A stretch of 64,000 bases of DNA, taken from the NCBI RefSeq assembly GCF_000025325.1, contig NC_013743.1, forward strand, positions 2,046,001 to 2,110,000, read 5' to 3'. Position numbers and translations under genes: made by a program. The notes beneath the pieces were generated by a model. That model was not told the DNA's origin. It searched no databases and saw nothing but the letters and a program-made list of their open reading frames with translations. Source of the DNA: Haloterrigena turkmenica DSM 5511. Its GTDB lineage: Archaea; Halobacteriota; Halobacteria; Halobacteriales; Natrialbaceae. Numbering within the stretch: the first letter of the stretch is position 1; each line of letters starts with the position of its first letter. Of this stretch, positions 8,644 through 19,276 are shown one piece after another.

Positions 8644-10397
8644 TGTGCAGGCACCTCCGCGGAGAGTTGCTCGGTGATCTGTTCGGCGAGTTCGTCCGCC
8701 TTGAAGCGGACGCCGGTGTACTTGTTGATGCGCTTGACGCGGGTAAGCACGTCGTGTTCGATCAGGTCGGCGAACTGACCGGTCGCGTTACATTCGACGA
8801 CGATCACATCGTCGGCGGCCTCGATCTCCTCCGAGAGGTCGGGCCGCGGGAAGATGTAGGGCACCGAGATCACGCGGACGTCGATCCCGTCGTCCTCGAG
8901 GTAGTCGAGCGCTTCGACGAGCGCGCCCTCGTTCGAGCCCCAGGAGATGATGAGGTTGTCGGCGTCTTCGTCGCCGAACTCGCGGTAGTCCCAGTCCTCT
9001 TCTTCCTGTGCGGTCTCGACCTTTCGGTAGCGCTTGTCGACCTGCTGGACGCGCTCGTCCTGATCCTCGGTCCGCCGACCGAGCTCGTCGTGCTCGAGGC
9101 CGGTGGACATGTGAGCGCCGTCGACCGTGCCGGGGATCGCGCGCGGGCTGACGCCGTCGTCGGTGACGGCGTGGGCGCGGAAGTGACCCTGCGCGTCGAG
9201 CCACTCGTCGACCTCGTCGTCGTCGACGAGTTTGCCGCGGTCGATCTCGACGTCGTCCATGTCGAAGGCTTCCGGCGGGAACGTCTGCTCGGTGACCGAC
9301 ATCGCCAGGTCAGAGACCAGGAACACCGGCGTCTGGTACTTCTCGGCGAGGTTGAACGCCTCGACGGTCTTCCAGAAACACTCGGTGATCGACGTCGGCG
9401 TGATGACGAACCGCGGCACCTCGCCGTGGCCGCCGTACAGGGCCATGTTGAGATCGCCCTGTTCCTGCTTCGTCGGCATCCCCGTCGAGGGACCCGACCG
9501 CTGGACGTCGGCGATGACCAGCGGCGTCTCGCTGGTCGCGACCAGTCCGAACGTCTCGGTCATCAGGTCGATCCCGGCGCCGGACGTCGCGGTCATGGAT
9601 CGGGCGCCGGCTCGCGCGCCGCCGAGCGCCATGTTGATCGCCGACAGCTCGTCCTCGGCCTGGACGACGTGACCGCCGTAGTCCTCGATACGCCCGGTCA
9701 GGTACTCCATGATCGACGTCGCGGGCGTGATCGGGTAGCCGGCGTAGAACCGGCAGCCGGCGGCGATCGCACCCATGCCGATCGCCTCGTTGCCGTTGAG
9801 CAGGACGTAGTCGTTGTCCGTGGTCTCGACGCTGTAGCCGAGATGCTCGAGGTCGTAGTTCTCCGCGACGTACTCCTGGCCGAGGCGGGCGGCCTCCTTG
9901 TTGTTCTCGACGATCTGCGAGCCCTTGCCGCCGAAGCGCTTCTCGAGGGCTTCGTCGAGGTACTCGACGTCGAAGTCGGTGATCTCACACGCGGCGCCGA
10001 GCGCGACGATGTTGCGCATGATCGCGCCGCCGGCGTCCTCGGCCAGCGACTTCAGCGGGACGTCGACCGCCGTCATCTCGTCGGGAATCTCGGCCTCCCA
10101 GGAGCGCTCGCCGTCGTAGATGATGGCGCTGCCCTCGTGGAGTTCGTCGAGATTCTCGTCGATCGTTCGCTGCGTGAGCGCGACCAAGATGTCCAGGCGA
10201 TCGACGACGCTCTGGACCTCCTCGACGGAGGTTCGAATCTTGTAGGCCGTGTAGCCACCGCGGATACGCGACGCGAAGTCTTTCGACGTGAATACGTGCC
10301 GTCCGGCTCGGGCGAGTGCCTGAGCGAAGATCTTGCCCGTGGAGTCGATACCGTCCCCGGCCTCGCCTCCAACCGCCCAGTTGAGGTCCTCAGCCAT
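8640..10397 (-). CDS. korA: 2-oxoacid:ferredoxin oxidoreductase, alpha subunit (fused gamma-alpha)
   Basis: 585 aa from ATG 10397 (MAEDLNWAVGGEAGDGIDSTGK). The first 190 residues form the gamma domain (AVGGEAGDGIDSTGK, FASRIRGGYTAYKIR). The alpha domain starts at about 200 with LNGNEAIGMGAIAAGCRFYAGYPITPATSIMEYL, TSGAGIDLMTE and SGPSTGMPTKQEQGDL. Gamma-alpha fusion is the usual arrangement in archaeal two-subunit enzymes. It is first in an operon with korB, which it overlaps by 4 bp (ATGA). The 300-bp divergent region to 10701 should hold its promoter. Confidence 0.94.
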   Translation of the reverse strand: MAEDLNWAVGGEAGDGIDSTGKIFAQALARAGRHVFTSKDFASRIRGGYTAYKIRTSVEEVQSVVDRLDILVALTQRTIDENLDELHEGSAIIYDGERSWEAEIPDEMTAVDVPLKSLAEDAGGAIMRNIVALGAACEITDFDVEYLDEALEKRFGGKGSQIVENNKEAARLGQEYVAENYDLEHLGYSVETTDNDYVLLNGNEAIGMGAIAAGCRFYAGYPITPATSIMEYLTGRIEDYGGHVVQAEDELSAINMALGGARAGARSMTATSGAGIDLMTETFGLVATSETPLVIADVQRSGPSTGMPTKQEQGDLNMALYGGHGEVPRFVITPTSITECFWKTVEAFNLAEKYQTPVFLVSDLAMSVTEQTFPPEAFDMDDVEIDRGKLVDDDEVDEWLDAQGHFRAHAVTDDGVSPRAIPGTVDGAHMSTGLEHDELGRRTEDQDERVQQVDKRYRKVETAQEEEDWDYREFGDEDADNLIISWGSNEGALVEALDYLEDDGIDVRVISVPYIFPRPDLSEEIEAADDVIVVECNATGQFADLIEHDVLTRVKRINKYTGVRFKADELAEQITEQLSAEVPAQ

Positions 10398-10700
10398 GTT
10401 ATGTCGACCCTTGCTCCCAGTAAATGAAAAGGCTTCTGAAAGCACAGCCGGACCGCCGCAACAGTCGCTGATATGTTCGGCCCGGAAGGACAGTTTTTCT
10501 TACTCAGTACCGAATTAATCGTAGAAACGCAACACGGACTCGAGTGACAGAAGTCATGGCAGAGGTGTTCTAAAGCCGGATTCGTGTTATCGTTCCGGGT
10601 GCGATCCGCGGTCGATCGAATCCCTCGGTCTCGGTGGTCGCGAACGGCGACTCGTCGGGGAACGGAACGCCTTTTCGACCGGCCGGTAAACGTAGACGAC
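10398..10700. other. divergent intergenic region between korA and a flavin reductase
   Basis: 303 bp without a convincing gene. It contains an AT-rich stretch near 10487-10535 (TTTTTCTTACTC, GAATTAATCG) suitable for promoters on either strand. Reading frames crossing it are basic and arginine-rich, unlike the haloarchaeal proteins around it. Confidence 0.5.
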
Positions 10701-11375
10701 ATGCCAATCGAGGGGACGCCAGTCACCGTCGAATCGATCCGCGAAGTAGGTCCCGACACCGTCGCGCTCGAACTCGAGACGCCCGACGAGTTCGACGCCC
10801 ACCCCGGGCAGTTCGTTCTGCTCCGAGCTGTGCCCCGGGACGTCAACGACGACGAGACGGTCGACGACGACGAGGTCGTCATGCGCCACTACACGCTCTC
10901 GTCGCCGTCTGTCGACGAGACCTTCGAGATCACGGTCGGGATCGACCCCGAGGGCAACCTCTCGCCGTGGCTTGCCGACCTCGAGGGCGGTGAGACCGTC
11001 CACGTCGAGGGGCCGTTCGGGACGATCGCCTACGAGGGCGACGAGGACGTCGTCGCCGTCGCGGGCGGCCCGGGCGTCGGCCCCGCGGTCGCCATCGCCG
11101 AGGCGGCCCACGAGTCGGGCCACGACGCGGTCGTCATCTATCAGGCCGACGTACCGGCCCACACCGATCGCCTCGAGGCCCTCGAGGACGCGGGCGCGGA
11201 CGTCGTCGTTCTCGACGGCGACGACGACGCGGGGCTCGAGGACGCGCTCGAGCGCCACCTCGAGGACGGTCGGATCTACGCGTTCGGCTTCGAGGAGTTC
11301 GTGACGCTCGTCGCGGACACCATCGAGGACGCCGGCGGAGATCCCGACGACGCGCTGATCGAGAACTTCGGCTGA
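10701..11375 (+). CDS. FAD-dependent ferredoxin/flavodoxin reductase-like oxidoreductase
   Basis: 224 aa from ATG 10701. The FAD-binding barrel has HPGQFVLLRAV and the RHYTLSSPS motif (RxYS type). The nucleotide domain has VAVAGGPGVGPAVAIAE and ends EDALIENFG. No 2Fe-2S domain is present, so it resembles ferredoxin-NADP+ reductase-type or dihydroorotate dehydrogenase electron-transfer (PyrK-like) proteins without the cluster. It could shuttle electrons between NAD(P)H and ferredoxin; its placement opposite korA is consistent with that, but this is inference. Confidence 0.8.
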   Translation: MPIEGTPVTVESIREVGPDTVALELETPDEFDAHPGQFVLLRAVPRDVNDDETVDDDEVVMRHYTLSSPSVDETFEITVGIDPEGNLSPWLADLEGGETVHVEGPFGTIAYEGDEDVVAVAGGPGVGPAVAIAEAAHESGHDAVVIYQADVPAHTDRLEALEDAGADVVVLDGDDDAGLEDALERHLEDGRIYAFGFEEFVTLVADTIEDAGGDPDDALIENFG

Positions 11376-11462
11376 GGTCGGAGGCGGCGGGGGAGACGCT
11401 CAAAAGCGAGACCGGTCGCTCGCAAGCAGTGAGGCTACGCGCACCCGCGTGCTAGCACGGCT

Positions 11463-11849
11463 ATGGTAGACGAGGACCTCGAACTCGAGCGCGACATCGG
11501 CGAGGCGACGATCGTGTACGACGAACACGACGAGACCGTCGAGAAGTCGGTACCCAACGAACACATCGCCTACTTCCAGGACCACTGGATCATCAAGACC
11601 GGCGAAGACAACGAGGGCCGGGATATCGTCCGTCGGATTCCGGCCCAGCGCGTCCACTACGTTGAGCGCACCGTCGACGAGTTCGCGGAGGAAGTCGAGA
11701 CGCTGGTCGATCAGGTCCAGTCGTTCGCCAGCGAACTCCGGACGAAGATTCCGGTCGGCGGGAACGGCGGCGAGAGCGAGCGGCCGGAACCCCACCGCAT
11801 CGACGTCGACCGCGGTGAACCGGGCGAGAGCGAGAACCGACTCGAGTAG
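11463..11849 (+). CDS. conserved haloarchaeal protein of unknown function
   Basis: 128 aa, very acidic, with no membrane segment. It has an N-terminal beta-rich half (EATIVYDEHDETVEKSVPNEH, FQDHWIIKTGE), a helical middle (VDEFAEEVETLVDQVQSFASEL) and a disordered Glu/Arg/Pro tail. Composition and length look like a genuine haloarchaeal gene. No family is recognised. It is close to and in line with the flavin reductase, so it may be co-transcribed. Confidence 0.65.
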   Translation: MVDEDLELERDIGEATIVYDEHDETVEKSVPNEHIAYFQDHWIIKTGEDNEGRDIVRRIPAQRVHYVERTVDEFAEEVETLVDQVQSFASELRTKIPVGGNGGESERPEPHRIDVDRGEPGESENRLE

Positions 11850-11908
11850 CGTCGATACCCGTCGCTTCCCGCTCGTTCCATTCCATCCCGTCCCGTTCTG
11901 TTTCGCAC

Positions 11909-12292
11909 TCAGTGTTCGACCAGTTCGATCAGAATCCCCCCGGTGTCCCTGGGGTGGAGGAACGCGACCGAGTGGCCCCACGCGCCGGGTCGCGGTTCGT
12001 CGTCGATCAACGCGACGTCGTGTTCGCGCGCGGTCTCGAGGGCCGCCTCGATATCGTCGGTCGCGAGCGCGAGGTGGTGGATTCCGGCGCCGTTGTCCTC
12101 GAGATAGCGCGAGATCGTGCCTTCCTCGAGAGGCTCGAGCAGTTCGAAGTAACCATCGCCGCACTCGAGGAAGACGACGCGCAGTCCGTCGAACTCCTCC
12201 TCGTGGGCGACCTCGAGGCCGAAGAGGTCGCCGTACAGGTCGGCAAGTTCCCGTACGTTCTCCGTCGCGATCCCTGCGTGATCGAAGTGCAT
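11909..12292 (-). CDS. mce: methylmalonyl-CoA epimerase
   Basis: 127 aa VOC-fold enzyme starting MHFDHAGIATENVRELADLY. Metal-ligand positions are visible: His near residue 4, HHLALATDDI, and a C-terminal Glu in GGILIELVEH. The length is typical of methylmalonyl-CoA epimerases. It interconverts (R)- and (S)-methylmalonyl-CoA, linking propionyl-CoA carboxylase to the mutase at 16097-17779. It is separated from the mutase by two unrelated genes and a repeat-bearing spacer. Confidence 0.88.
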   Translation of the reverse strand: MHFDHAGIATENVRELADLYGDLFGLEVAHEEEFDGLRVVFLECGDGYFELLEPLEEGTISRYLEDNGAGIHHLALATDDIEAALETAREHDVALIDDEPRPGAWGHSVAFLHPRDTGGILIELVEH

Positions 12293-12625
12293 GGGTGCTC
12301 TTTTCTCGGGATCGACAAATAGCGCTATGGTTCTCGGCGATTAATCGTTTTATTTCAGGTTCAGGTAGTCTCTCGAGTCCAATCTGAACGATGGAATCGA
12401 ACGGTACTACGTCACGAACGCGTATCCATCAGGATTGTGGCAACAGGGAATCGCCACACCCTCCCCAACCGATTCGCTCGCTCCGAAGTCGCTCACTCAT
12501 CCCTCGCACGGGATCATCGGCCGCCCTCACTATCGTTCAGGCGGCCGACAGCGCGCGCCACCGCACACCGTCGGTCGGAGCAGTCTGTAGGCCGACGAAA
12601 TTGATCGTTCGACCCGAGAAATCTC
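12293..12625. repeat. non-coding spacer with a likely dispersed haloarchaeal repeat
   Basis: 333 bp with no credible gene. Positions 12450-12530 hold a CCACACCCTCCCCAACC segment followed by repeated TCGCTC/CTCACTC/CCCTCGC units. From memory, such segments recur between genes of Natrinema-like genomes and yield spurious reading frames with ESPHPPQPI-type peptides. An AT-rich ATTAATCGTTTTATTTC near 12341 may be the epimerase promoter. Confidence 0.4.
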
Positions 12626-13459
12626 TCACCGCAGTCCGAGCGTGACAGCCAGCTGATCCCAGAGTCCGTCGCCGACGTCGGCGACCGCCGCCAGCTCGTC
12701 GTCCGAGAGTTCGAAGTCGAAGATGTCGGCGTTCGCTTCGATGTGCTCGCGGCTCGAGGCCTTCGGAATCGCCGCCACGCTGGGCTGCTGGACGAGCCAG
12801 CGCAGCGCGACCTGCGACGCCGACTTGCCGGAGGGATCGCCGATCTCGGCGAGTCGGTCGTCGCCCGGAACGGTCCCCTCCGCGAGCGGGCTGTACGCCG
12901 TCAGGCAGACGTCGTGCTCGACGCAGTACTCGAGCAGGTCGTCCTGGTGGTGATACGGGTGGTACTTCACCTGGTTCGCGACGATCGGCGTCTCGGACAG
13001 CTCGCGGGCCGACTCGAGTTGCTCGACGGAGAAGTTGCTGACGCCGACGTGATCGACGGCTCCCTCGTCCTGCAGGTCGTTCATCGCGGTCAGCGTTTCC
13101 TCGAGGGGCGCGCGGTCGCTCGGCGCGTGGAGCAAGAGGAGATCGACCGCCTCGAGTCCGAGTCGCTCGAGGCTCTCGCGGGTCGATTCGAGGACGTCGT
13201 CGCGCGCGGCGTTGTCGGGGTGGACCTTGGTGACGACGAAGACGTCCTCGCGGTCGACGTCGCTGGCGGCGAGGGCCTCGCCGACGGCGCGCTCGTTGTC
13301 GTACATCTGGGCGGTGTCGACGTGTCGGTAGCCGACCTCGAGGGCGGTCTCGACGGCCCGCCGACACTCGTCGCCGGTCATTCTGGCGGTGCCGAATCCG
13401 AGCACCGGAATCTCGGCGCCCCCTGCAGTAACGGTCGCTGTCGAGGCGGTCTCGCGCAT
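12626..13459 (-). CDS. aldo/keto reductase
   Basis: 277 aa from ATG 13459 (MRETASTATV); the extra upstream frame to 13597 is rejected as untypical. Landmarks are PVLGFGTARMTG, catalytic Asp/Tyr in HVDTAQMYDNERAVGEAL, catalytic Lys in VFVVTKVHP, catalytic His in LLLLHAP, then GVSNFSVEQLE and the NADPH-binding IPKASSREHIEANADIFDF. A classical AKR family member that reduces aldehydes or ketones with NAD(P)H. No specific substrate is evident. It may form a two-gene unit with the PQQ dehydrogenase, which lies upstream on the same strand. Confidence 0.92.
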   Translation of the reverse strand: MRETASTATVTAGGAEIPVLGFGTARMTGDECRRAVETALEVGYRHVDTAQMYDNERAVGEALAASDVDREDVFVVTKVHPDNAARDDVLESTRESLERLGLEAVDLLLLHAPSDRAPLEETLTAMNDLQDEGAVDHVGVSNFSVEQLESARELSETPIVANQVKYHPYHHQDDLLEYCVEHDVCLTAYSPLAEGTVPGDDRLAEIGDPSGKSASQVALRWLVQQPSVAAIPKASSREHIEANADIFDFELSDDELAAVADVGDGLWDQLAVTLGLR

Positions 13460-13619
13460 GGCTCTGTTTTTCACGTCGGGAGCCATCAACCCCGGGCCGG
13501 CGAACGGAGCCCGCGGTTGTCCACAGTTCGAGGACGGGCCTCGCCCGGTGACTCGAGGGCGGTCCTCGAGCATGACCAGCCTCGAACCGGCGAGCATGGG
13601 CGATGCGGCGACGGCGGGA

Positions 13620-15920
13620 TCAGGCGCCGTCGGCGGTCACGTTCTCGCTCAGCGTCTCGTTGTCGGTCGCGTTCTCACCGTCAGTGACGTTCTCGTCCGC
13701 GACGCTCTCGTTGTCCGTGGCGTTCTCGGCGATCGATTCGTTCTGAGTGTCTTCGGTCGCGTTCTCGTCCGTCTCTTGCTCCTCGGGTTCGACCGCTTCG
13801 TCCGCTTCGAACGGTTCCAGCGACTCGCCCTCGCCCGGTGGAACGATCTCGAAGACCGTGCCCGTGTCGCCCTCCGGAACGCCCACCTGATTTGCGAGCA
13901 CGTACACGTTACCGTCGAGGTCCTGACCGAACTGCCGGACGAAGTACGGAAACGAGCCGTCTTCGGAGCCGGCGAGCTGGAGTTCCTCCATATCCCAGAG
14001 TTCGTCTCGCGGAACGACCTGCTCTTGGCCGCCACCGCCGACGTCCGCCGCGCCGTCGTCGGGCGTCTCGTTGGTCGCGTTGGTCGCGTTCGTCTCGTTC
14101 TCGAAGCCTTCGCCTTCGATACCCTCTTCGTCGGGCGTCGCGTTCTCCGGCATCTCCTGGTCGTCGGGACTCATCCCTTCGGTCTGGTTGCCACCGCCGT
14201 CGCCGGTCATCCCTCCGGCCCCGTCACTCGGCTCCGAAGCGGCGAGGATTCGCCCCTGCGGGGACTGTCGCGCCGGATCGGCCGTCCAGTCGCCGAAGAC
14301 GTACTTCCCGTCGAGGTCCCCGATATCGCCGGCCTCGTAGACGTGGCCGCCGATGATCGTGATGCCGACCACCTGTTCCTGGTACACGTGGGGATACTCG
14401 ACGATGGGGTCTTGCAGTTCCTGCCCGTCATACGGCGCTTCGTCGGGCGCCGAGTCGGGGCAGTCCTCCGGCGGCTGGCTGGGACTCTCAGTGCTGAAGC
14501 AGTGGGTCCCCTCCTTGACGTTCCAACCGTAGTTGCCGCCAGCCTCGACGAGGTTCGCCTCCTCGAAGAGGTCCTGGCCGGCGTCGGAGACGAACAGCCG
14601 TCCGTCGCTGTCGAAGGAGATCCCGAAGGGGTTTCGGAAGCCCCACGCGTAGTGTTCGTCGAGTCCCTCGTCCGAATCGACGAGCGGGTTGTCCTCCGGG
14701 ATGGCGTACGGTCGGTCCTCGCCCTCCTCGTCGGCGGCGTCGCCGCTTCCGTCTCGAGACGTCTCCGACATCTCGCTATCGACGTCGACTCTGAGGACAC
14801 TTCCGAGGAGGTTCTCGCTGACGTCCTGTCCGTTCCCGCCCTCGTTCCCGTCGTACCAGTCCTCGACGTGGCCTTCCATGTTGTCGTTGGCACCGCCGCC
14901 GTCGCCCATCGGGACGTACAGGTAGCCGTCGGGGCCGAACGCCATCGGTCCGGCGTCGTGGTTGTACTGGGGCTTCTGGAACTCCATCAGAACCCGTTCC
15001 GAGTCGGGGTCGCCGGCGCTCAGGTCCTCGGTAGCCTGCAACTCGGAGACGACCTCGACGTGGCTCCAGCCCTCCGGCGTCTCGTCGTTCGGCGGCGCGC
15101 TGTAGTGGACGAAGAAGCGGCCGTTCTCCGCGAACTCGGGATGGAACTCGACACCGAGCAGTCCCCGCTCGTCGTAGTCCTGATTCGGATCGGCGTAGTC
15201 GCCCTCGAACGTGCCGAGTTCGACCAGCCGGTCGCTGACGTCGAGGAACGGTTCGTCCTGCAGGCCGTCTCCCGTAACGACCCAGAGCTCGCCCGTCTGG
15301 TCGGCGACGAAGTACCGCTCCTCGTCCTCGTCGGCGACCGCCATGTCCGTCGGCGCCGTCATTCCCTCCGCGAGCGTTCGTACGCCGATCTCCGCGCCGG
15401 GATCGAAGAAGGCCTCGGGCTCTTCTTCGGCCGCTTCGTCTTGCTCCGCCCCGCCCCCACCACCGTCGCCGACCGAAATCTCCCCGCGCATCGTCGCCGA
15501 GTGCGGTTCGCAGTAGTACTCCGCCATCTCGCTCGTCGCCTCGAACTCGAGGGTCTGCGTCTCGCCCTGTTCCATCAGCAGGTCGGTTCGCTCGAGTTGC
15601 TCTCCGCCCTCGCTCTCGATGACGAAGTTGTGCGGTTGCCCGTCGAGGTTCTCCCACGTGAGTTCGTAGGTCGTTCCCGCCTCGAGTTCCAGCGTGGGGT
15701 TCGTCTCGCCCGCGATGTCGTCGGGCGCGACGCCCTGCCAGCCGCTGGTCTCGCCGCCCAGTTCGATCGTCTCTACCCCCTGAGCGGCCGCGAGATCGCC
15801 CAGCGCGACGACGCCGCCGGCGGCCGCGGCGGCCTTCAACAGGTGCCGACGGGACGTCGCGGTATAGTCGGTCGCTGATTCGGGTACCGGATTCGGCCGC
15901 TCGTCAGATCGCTCGCTCAT
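13620..15920 (-). CDS. Tat-exported cupredoxin-PQQ sugar dehydrogenase fusion with sequon-rich tail
   Basis: 766 aa from ATG 15920. Order: twin-arginine signal (SRRHLLKAAAAAGG, residues 23-36); a halocyanin-like cupredoxin domain at about 50-150 with a full type 1 copper set His97, Cys137, His140, Met144; an acidic linker; then a soluble glucose dehydrogenase-type PQQ beta-propeller (LLGVEFHPEFAENGRFFVHY, YNHDAGPMAFGPDGYLYVP, WGFRNPFGISFDSDGRLFVSDAG). Internal Asn/Glu/Gly-rich insertions and the last 50 residues are packed with N-x-T/S sequons. Predicted role: extracellular sugar or aldose oxidation, with electrons passed directly to the attached blue-copper domain. Confidence 0.88.
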   Translation of the reverse strand: MSERSDERPNPVPESATDYTATSRRHLLKAAAAAGGVVALGDLAAAQGVETIELGGETSGWQGVAPDDIAGETNPTLELEAGTTYELTWENLDGQPHNFVIESEGGEQLERTDLLMEQGETQTLEFEATSEMAEYYCEPHSATMRGEISVGDGGGGGAEQDEAAEEEPEAFFDPGAEIGVRTLAEGMTAPTDMAVADEDEERYFVADQTGELWVVTGDGLQDEPFLDVSDRLVELGTFEGDYADPNQDYDERGLLGVEFHPEFAENGRFFVHYSAPPNDETPEGWSHVEVVSELQATEDLSAGDPDSERVLMEFQKPQYNHDAGPMAFGPDGYLYVPMGDGGGANDNMEGHVEDWYDGNEGGNGQDVSENLLGSVLRVDVDSEMSETSRDGSGDAADEEGEDRPYAIPEDNPLVDSDEGLDEHYAWGFRNPFGISFDSDGRLFVSDAGQDLFEEANLVEAGGNYGWNVKEGTHCFSTESPSQPPEDCPDSAPDEAPYDGQELQDPIVEYPHVYQEQVVGITIIGGHVYEAGDIGDLDGKYVFGDWTADPARQSPQGRILAASEPSDGAGGMTGDGGGNQTEGMSPDDQEMPENATPDEEGIEGEGFENETNATNATNETPDDGAADVGGGGQEQVVPRDELWDMEELQLAGSEDGSFPYFVRQFGQDLDGNVYVLANQVGVPEGDTGTVFEIVPPGEGESLEPFEADEAVEPEEQETDENATEDTQNESIAENATDNESVADENVTDGENATDNETLSENVTADGA

Positions 15921-16096
15921 GGGTGACTCACGGCACCGCCGTCGGCCGATATTCGGATAAATAGAGCCCACCGTTTCCTCGAGTTCCCCGCTCAACGGAG
16001 TGTTGCCTCCGAATCGCCCGACGGAAGCGTCTGTAAACGAGTGTTACTCGAGACACATCGGTAGCGTTACTCGAATCAACTCGTAGGTTCAGTTCG

Positions 16097-17779
<1,683 letters not shown>

Positions 17780-17965
17780 TATCGTTACTGATCGACGGGC
17801 TGGGGCTTGAAGGTTCATGAAGGCGGCCAGTATCGTCTCGAGTCGCGACGGCGATTCGGCGAAATCGCCTCGAGTGGCGCGACTGTCGCCTCGCACACAT
17901 CCGATTTCGTGACCGTCGCCTGTCCCGGCACGACCGTTTTTCAGCGATGCCGTGGTAGGGCCGCT

Positions 17966-18202
17966 ATGGAGCCGCCGGTACCGACCACCGACGACCGGAA
18001 CCGCCGTCGAGCGGCGCTGTACGTCGCCCCGTTTCTGGCGATCGGGCTGGCGAACCTCGTTCTGTTACTCGGATGGGGACTGGATCCGCTCTGGGGGTTC
18101 GCAATCTTGCCGCCGATCCTCGCCGTCTCCGCGATCGCGTGGGTCGCGTTCGCCCACGGCTTCGACAGGCAGCCACAGCAGTTGCACGATCGGCGCGACT
18201 GA
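17966..18202 (+). CDS. small two-helix membrane protein
   Basis: 78 aa from ATG 17966. Two hydrophobic segments ([22 protein letters not shown] and [19 protein letters not shown]) are separated by a short DPLWG loop, with charged ends (TTDDRNRRR and [11 protein letters not shown]). It is divergent from the mutase and convergent with the acetyltransferase. Unknown function; haloarchaeal genomes carry many such small membrane proteins. Confidence 0.65.
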   Translation: MEPPVPTTDDRNRRRAALYVAPFLAIGLANLVLLLGWGLDPLWGFAILPPILAVSAIAWVAFAHGFDRQPQQLHDRRD

Positions 18203-18256
18203 GCCGTCGTCCGATTCTGGTCGAGACCGAGCGCGCTCGAGGACGGCGTCGCGGCG

Positions 18257-18859
18257 CTACCGCCCCGTATCGTACTTGTAGGTCGCCGATTCGGTGTCGA
18301 TCCCGAAGTCCTCGGCCGACTCGTCGTTCGACACGTCCTCGCGGCCCTCGGGAGCGCGTTTGAACGCCTCACGGAGTCGGTCGGGCATCCGGAACTGATC
18401 GACGTCGATCGCGAGCGGCACGGCGTCCGGATCGACGCCCTCGCGCTTGTCCTCGAGTCGGTCCTGCAGAACCGCCGGCAGTTCCGACTCATCGATGCGT
18501 TCGAAGCCGAACTGGGCGAGATAGGCCCCCTCGCCGGTCAGTACGTAGACGGTGTCGAACCCTTCGTCGCCAGCGTACTCAACGAGCCGTTCGACGACGT
18601 GGGCGCCGACGCCCTGTTCGCGCCAGCCCTCGAGCACGCCGATACTGGTCAGTTCGCAGACGTCGTCCGCGCGCCCGCTGGCGCGATCGGAGTCGGTTTT
18701 GTGGATCCGGATCCGTCCGAAGCCGGCCTTTTCGCCCGACGCTTCGTCCACTGCGACGACGTAGTCGCGCGAGCGGAACGCCGTCTCGTCGAGCCCCATT
18801 GCCTCGATGTGATCGAGCAACCAGACCTCTTCCCTGTTTTTCGCGTCCCGCACGTACAT
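18257..18859 (-). CDS. GNAT-family N-acetyltransferase
   Basis: 200 aa from ATG 18859 (MYVRDAKNREEVWLLDHIE). The acetyl-CoA binding motif A appears as TSIGVLEGWREQGVGAHVVERLVEYA and the beta7 region as GAYLAQFGFERIDESELP. The C-terminal 60 residues (DKREGVDPDAVPLAID, MPDRLREAFKRAP) form an extra acidic tail seen in haloarchaeal members. Transfers acetyl from acetyl-CoA to an amine; substrate unknown. Confidence 0.85.
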   Translation of the reverse strand: MYVRDAKNREEVWLLDHIEAMGLDETAFRSRDYVVAVDEASGEKAGFGRIRIHKTDSDRASGRADDVCELTSIGVLEGWREQGVGAHVVERLVEYAGDEGFDTVYVLTGEGAYLAQFGFERIDESELPAVLQDRLEDKREGVDPDAVPLAIDVDQFRMPDRLREAFKRAPEGREDVSNDESAEDFGIDTESATYKYDTGR

Positions 18860-19094
18860 GATTCGAGGTACGACCCGTGCAGCCAAAAGTATTTGCGGGT
18901 TCGCGGGCGGCCGATTCGGCCTCCCGTAGCGCGAACGGTATCGTTCGTCGCATCGATCGAACCCGTTCCTCTCCCCCTATGGATGGACAATCGAACCATT
19001 TTATCGATATATGGCCTAACATTGACCTATAGTTCTTCGATAAGGGTATCGGACTAGCTAAGAACTCTCGAATACATCAATATGTGGGAAACAC

Positions 19095-19100
19095 TTATAC
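19095..19100 (+). promoter_or_regulatory. TATA box before a small zinc-finger gene
   Basis: TTATAC within AACACTTATACTG is centred about 30 nt before ATG 19127 and is preceded by an AT-rich region (18990-19090). This fits a near-leaderless haloarchaeal promoter and favours the 19127 start over 19082. Confidence 0.5.
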
Positions 19101-19126
19101 TGTCGTGTGGTGATGGTTGGCACACA

Positions 19127-19276
19127 ATGGTCGAATGTGAACGCTGCGGTGACGAGGTATCCCGTCTCTTCGAGCACCGAACCCGAACGGAGACCATGAC
19201 TCATCGGCGAACCGAGCGCGTCTGTGCGAGCTGTCACCCGACGCTGCCGGCCAAACGAGCGCGAGCGGACGCGTGA
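19127..19276 (+). CDS. small zinc-finger protein (CxxC...CxxC)
   Basis: 49 aa from ATG 19127 (MVECERCGDEVSRLF). Two CxxC pairs, CERC near the N-terminus and CASC near residue 35, could bind one zinc in a ribbon. A basic Thr/Arg/His-rich linker lies between them. Haloarchaea encode many such micro zinc proteins, some regulatory; this one has no assigned role. A second Cys-rich frame overlaps its end at 19224-19391, so the annotated gene may be the front part of a frameshifted longer protein. Confidence 0.6.
   Translation: MVECERCGDEVSRLFEHRTRTETMTHRRTERVCASCHPTLPAKRARADA

Noticed and set aside
8643-10427. A plus-strand frame opposite korA
   Set aside because: It is antisense to clear 2-oxoacid oxidoreductase motifs and has the Val/Arg/Asp-rich pattern of complementary haloarchaeal coding sequence.
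14230-14285. CCCC-TG-CGGGG mini-palindrome in the PQQ gene
   Set aside because: Arms are too short and GC-biased; not comparable with the 9-10-bp palindromes elsewhere.
13389-15878. A plus-strand open frame of 829 codons
   Set aside because: It lies opposite the cupredoxin-PQQ dehydrogenase, whose minus-strand motifs, Tat signal and copper ligands are unmistakable.
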